A stretch of DNA of 64,000 nucleotides from Aplidium turbinatum (lineage: Eukaryota > Chordata > Ascidiacea > Aplousobranchia > Polyclinidae), in assembly GCA_918807975.1 (NCBI GenBank), contig OU964924.1, positions 4,972,501 to 5,036,500 of the forward strand. Reading direction: 5' to 3'. This document shows, one piece after another, positions 54,001-60,000 of the stretch. The stretch's first letter is position 1, and each line of letters opens with the position of its first letter. A model generated the notes under the pieces. It was not told the DNA's origin. It did not search any database and saw only the letters and a list, made by a program, of their open reading frames with translations. The translations under genes were made by a program, and so were the position numbers.

Positions 54001-57000
54001 CTATGGATCAAGAACAACAATGGAAACCCAGTAAACTTCACACTTCAGGTACCGGTATCTTGATACTTGTGAAAAAATTGAAATATTAAAACAATCGTTC
54101 CACTGTATACTGTATATGTCACTATAGCACAACCATAACTCTCTTTTTATTGATGAACACACCTTTAGTCGTCACTGTCCTTTTAAAAGTAAATCACAGA
54201 CCATGAAAGGAATAATTTCAACTACTGCAAATTTAGTGAAGATAAAAAAGACCAAATGTAAGAAATAAGCATTGCCAAAACTAGCGTTGAATAATCGTTC
54301 CCAAGATTATGTGCTGTTATATTTTCATGTTTTCTAAAAAAAATCAACTATCTCTTTAAGCCCAATTGGTTAAATTTTAATACTGACAGTGGGCTACTGA
54401 TAGATACCATTAGCATAGCCAAGCTTAAGAGATACGATCATTTCACCTTAACTTGAAACGTGAGCTAACAGTTTTCAACTCCACCGGAAGCGACAGTCTA
54501 TCAAAAATTGACATTATTTCTAAATTTAGCCTACCGATGCGAGGATTTAACTAACGTTGTTGTTAGGAGATAATAATTTCCTTCATAAATACAATTTGGA
54601 GCAACGTCCTTGTTTCTTTGGTTAACTATCGGTGTGATTAGGTGTATGCAACAGTAAGATTCGGCTGTAGGTTCAATGAACGCTTCCAGTATTGCTTGAA
54701 CAACTGTTGTTTCCACACTCGTCGGAAACAATTCTTGACATCAGTTCAGTTTGTTTTTATTTTTGACCGTCACAACGAAAAACAATATATGCCAAACATA
54801 GCAGAGGTCTAAGTAATAGGAAAACTTGCTAGAAAGTGCAATAGAACAAAATTAGTTTTCTTAAATGTCATAAATGAATAGAGTGTATCACAATATCAGA
54901 ACTCGTGTAATAAGAATAATAATTATATCAAAACTTCAGCCAGTAAGGGCAAGCTCAGATAAGACGTAAGTGTGAAATTAAATGCGAAATAGAAACCAAC
55001 TCTAGTCAATAAAAACAAAAAGATCAACCACTCATGCACGTTTCATGGAGGTACACCCTTTTTTTTCTTACAAATTTGATAACCTATTGTTTGACTAAAG
55101 GTTGAAAGTGACACCGGTGCCGACAACCAAGGACTTTATTCGTTGATGAACGGGGAAGTGAAAGAGGGTTATTTCACTACAGAATATCATGTGTTTCAAG
55201 TCAGCGTTGCCAATATTGACCCGAGCATTTGCGAAGTTTATTTTTTAATCTCAAGTTCGCAGGTAAGTAAATGTTATAGGACAGTTTTATTATAAAAATA
55301 TGCACGATTTATGAAATGGTATTTATTCATTGTTAAACGTATCTGCAGAATTACCAGTTAACTAAAATATTTTTTTTTAATAAATAATAATAATGTTAAT
55401 AATAATAGCCTATCAATAATATAAAAATACTAATAATGGACATATTAACAATACATTATTATACAATGCCCGCCTGTTAATAACAATACACATATGTTTT
55501 TTTAAATCTATTTTTTAAATTAAATTTAATTTATTTTTAATTTATTTTTAATTTATTTTTTTAAATCTATGTATTTTTGAAGATTTGGAAATCGATGGGC
55601 AACTACAATTTTTCCCAAATTCGATTCTCAACTCAAACCAACTTTCTCAACAACATTGTGGGAGTGACTGGCAACCCTCGTAGAGTTATGATGGGCTATA
55701 CACTTTTGTCAAGGTAACTGCTATAACACAAAAGTTTTCTTAAATGGTGTATTCATGAGTTTCACTTTTAGCAGCTTGATTGTTGCTTACTTCACAATGT
55801 AGATACAGTATTAACAACCTGTTTAGCCGGATGTTGCGAGTTTGCAGCATCAGACTAAAACAGGTCGGTAGCATCTACTGTAGATTGTTAAGTATTCATA
55901 CGTTGTTTACATCCAAAAAATTGAAGTGCAAAAAATTACACGAAAAGCTTTAGTAGGCTGCTGTTATGACTAAAGTACAATAGTACATGGCCATGAATGG
56001 TAGAATAGAAAAATCATATATTTAAGTTGTTTATGACGAGTTTAAATTTTGTATAATTTCATCCGTATTGACTTCCTGTTACTTTTAAATTGAAATATCT
56101 ATTTCACTTTAGGCGAAGTGGCCTTCCAGTGTCCCGAGACCACGTTGAAAATACTTTACGGCACATTATGTTGAGCCTGGCCACAAGTGAGTGCGGTTGT
56201 CCTTTATTTCACAGTACCAAGAATTCCCTCTTATTTTGCTTCCAAGAAGCAACCTGGTCAAGAAATTTTAAAACTTTCCGCAAAATCAACATGTCATATC
56301 AAAACGTGAAATAAGACTTTTGCTATATGTTTGCTAATGAAAACAACTATCGGAACTCGGCTGGAAGATGGTTATGGAGTTATCTATAAACACTAGATAT
56401 GCATTATAGGTGCCATGAACGTACGTTCAGGTAGTCCCAGTCAAAAAATCATTACTTTTTAGATTGATTAAGCTGCTTCTAAAAACTCTACACTGTAAGC
56501 GCAACACATCATTGGCTATAACTTGCAGCTGTTCCAACTGGGGTAAGATCAATTTCAAGAGGTGACTTGGATTTTCTTCCCTCCTGCACAGTCAGCCAAG
56601 TCGTAGAATCTGTATTTAGATGTGAATACGTATTTGCCTCTCCCTCATCATTTCAAGGCCCAGAAACTTGCAGGTGAGATAAAAAATTTATTCAAGGTTT
56701 GTGTCGATCTCTTAGTCACTCAGTGATAGATATCCTATATGTCCTTGCCACAGTGGCGTAGCTAGGGAATGTGCCGCCCGGGGCGGATTCAGATTTTTCC
56801 GCCCCTTCAAGAAAAAGCATGTGAAGATGAAATGTGTTTTTTTATCAGATTATAATCAAAATCAAAAATCGTAGTCTGAAAGTGCCGCCCTCCCTCCCCT
56901 AGCTACGCCACTGCCTTGCCATATTCAAATATTAAATTAAGGTAATTTTAGATAAACTTCAGACACTTCCCTTTAGTGTACTTTCTGCTAAACTACTGTC

Positions 57001-60000
57001 ACACAATGCTAAGCTATGCATTTCACCACTGTTATCTTGAACTAACTGACCAATGCAAGATACAGTAGGTCTATAACACACTATTGCATTGCGTTTTTCT
57101 CAGTGATGGTAGTTTCAGATCTCCAGCATGGAATCCATGCGTTCTTTGTTTGCCCAAAAAACGATCATCTTTCTCAGCTAAAAACTGGATTATCTGGCAC
57201 AACCAACTGTAGGCAGCAGCAGCTTTTTACCTTTTGCTGATCAGTTTGGGCGACCTATTTTGATAAAAATAAACAAAATTCTTTTTTGCGGCTGACCTAA
57301 ATTGATAACGTACAACTCATGGTAGAAAGAAACAAAATTCCGTTTTACGGAAACTGGTTATCTGCAGATATGTTACAATACGTCAATTGATGTACGCCTT
57401 CCTTGTAGAATGTAGATAGTGACCGTTCTAACTTATTAAATAAATAAAATAGAAACTTGAAATTCATAGGATAGTAACATGAGACTAAAATTATAAAAGA
57501 AATAAAATTTCGCCCTCATAGCCTATTGTTTAATAGGGTGGCTCGTTTTGAACTATTTTTTTTTTTGTTAATTCTCTCGGGGTAGTGGGGAAATGGTGCC
57601 AATGAGTGACAAAACATTCATGACAAAGTTTGAGATTCGTAACAAATTGTCTTCAGCCTCCTCATGGGGCTCAAAATCGAAAAATGGGGTCAAAAACGCA
57701 ATTTTTTCCAAAAATATTTTTAGTTTGGGTAGATACAATATTGTTTAGATATATCTAAAAATGGTGCCAATGATGATGTACCATTCTTTTTTGGTGCTTT
57801 TTTGATGTACCATTCTTGGGAAAAGATTCGGTAAAATTTTCAAAAAATCTAGCTAAAATTGTCAAAAAGAAATTTAATTGTGACATTTACCCTGTATATA
57901 GAACAGGGGTGGGGAACCTTTTTAGTATTGCGGGCCACATAAAATGAGAAATAACACAGGCGGGCCACTAAACATTTCGAAATTTTATTTAGGCCTAGGC
58001 CTACAGATAAAAAAGGCAGCGAAGTAGACGATGATTTATTTCACTTTCACAGCTAGTGGGATGGCTGAGAGTTTTTATTTTTGGTGAGTCGTATGATGTC
58101 TGCTGATACGGAAGATGTTGCAACTCTTAACTGCATCTCCACGTTTTTATCAGTCAGTCTGGAGCGAAGCCGACTTTTTGTTAGATACAATTTGGAAAAA
58201 AACTGCTCGCAACGGTAGGTGCTTCCAAACAGAGACACATATTTCAAAGCATGTTCCCGCCTGAATGGAAAATCATCAGCATTTATATAGCGTTGATAAA
58301 AGTTGAGCAGTGGAATGTTTTGGTACATCGCTTTCAACGTACCGTCACTCTGGAGCTCTACTATTTCATGTTGGAAGTTACTAGGAACATCAGTTGCAAC
58401 CACATTGAAGGGAGAGGCAAAAATGTCTAACTCCATTTCTTTACTCTTTATGTCCAAAAATCATATGGCGGGAATATTATTGTATGAGCAGGGTCATCGA
58501 GAGCATAATTTGGGCCCGGTACCAATAAGATCCTTTGGCCCGCAAATCAAGACACTTCTAAGAAAAACGTGTTATATCCACACAATATTTTGGGTAAAGA
58601 AATTTTGACGCGGGCCACATGGAACAGTCACGCGGCTGCGGCCCGCGGGCCGCAGGTTCCCCACCCCTGAAATAGAACGTTCAAAGTAGGCAGATATTTC
58701 CAGCTGAAGTCGCCTACGCCCTTTGCTCTATGTTCTAATGTCGTTTATAAATTCAGTTGTTTGCGTGTTGCAAGCCTGACATACATCGGTATGTCAACAA
58801 GACATTTAACGACTAGAGCTGGGGAACACTTCAATTTGAATTCTGTACAGAAAAGCGCAATTAAAGATCACATTTTCTCATGTACAGAATGTCAAAACAA
58901 CGTTTCTATCAAGCAATTTGAGATCATGTCCAGAGGCAGGTCTGAGTATCAAACTAAGATCTTGGAGGCCTTGTACATAAAACGTCACAATCCACTTTTG
59001 AACAGACAATTGTATGCTTGCGGCTCGTCTTTCTTGCTCTCTGTATTTTAAAATTATTTTTTTGCACCTTGCCTTTCTACCATATCATGTGATCTGTTTT
59101 ACACCTTTTGATGCAGTTGCCTTTGATTCTCATGGAGCCTATCATTGAGTTTGAGCTAGTCAGAAGTACTGTGCAGTTTTTGTATTTTCCTGTTTATAGA
59201 TTTAGTTAACCATTGTATTTTATTCAGATGTAGTTAAGTTGTATGTATATTATTCCTGAAGAGGACATGTCGAAAACGTTCGATATTTAATTGTTGCGTA
59301 GTTTTGTGTTTTTTGTAAATATAATAATCTTTAATATGTTAAACTTGATAACGTTGCTCGGCTTCGTATGCCTATGGTTCAACAAGACAAACTCTCTACC
59401 GAAGCTATATCTAAATAACCTAAAAAAAATTGAAGTAATTTGAACTATTCCTTCAGCTTCCTCACAGCTTCCGAAAATTTCCATTTTGCTGAAAATTTCG
59501 CATTTTGTTTGTGGTTACATAACTACAAACTTCGTCAGTGACCTAAATTCAAATAAAAGACGTTACTTTTTCATACCAAATTAACCCAATTTCATAAAAA
59601 AAATGACGCAATAGCTCAGGGCAGGTCTATAAAGAGAAATGCAATGACGTTTTATAGTTGGCAAAATGTCTAACGCAATTATGTATTATGTAATCACCCA
59701 CAAAAATGCGAAATTGTCTGCACAATGGAAATTTTCAGAAGCTGTGAGGAAGCTGAAGGAATAGTTTAAATGACTCCAATTTTTTTTCTTAGGTTAATTA
59801 GATATATCTAAACAATATTGTATCTACCCAAACTAAAAATATTTTTGCGTTTTTGACCCTAGTTTTCGATTTTTGAGCCCCATGAGGAGGCTGAAAACAA
59901 TCTGTTACGAATCTCAAATTTTGTCATGAGCTTTTTCTCACTCATTGGCACCATTTCCCCACTACCCCGAGAGAATTTAAAAAAAAAGTTCATAAACGAG

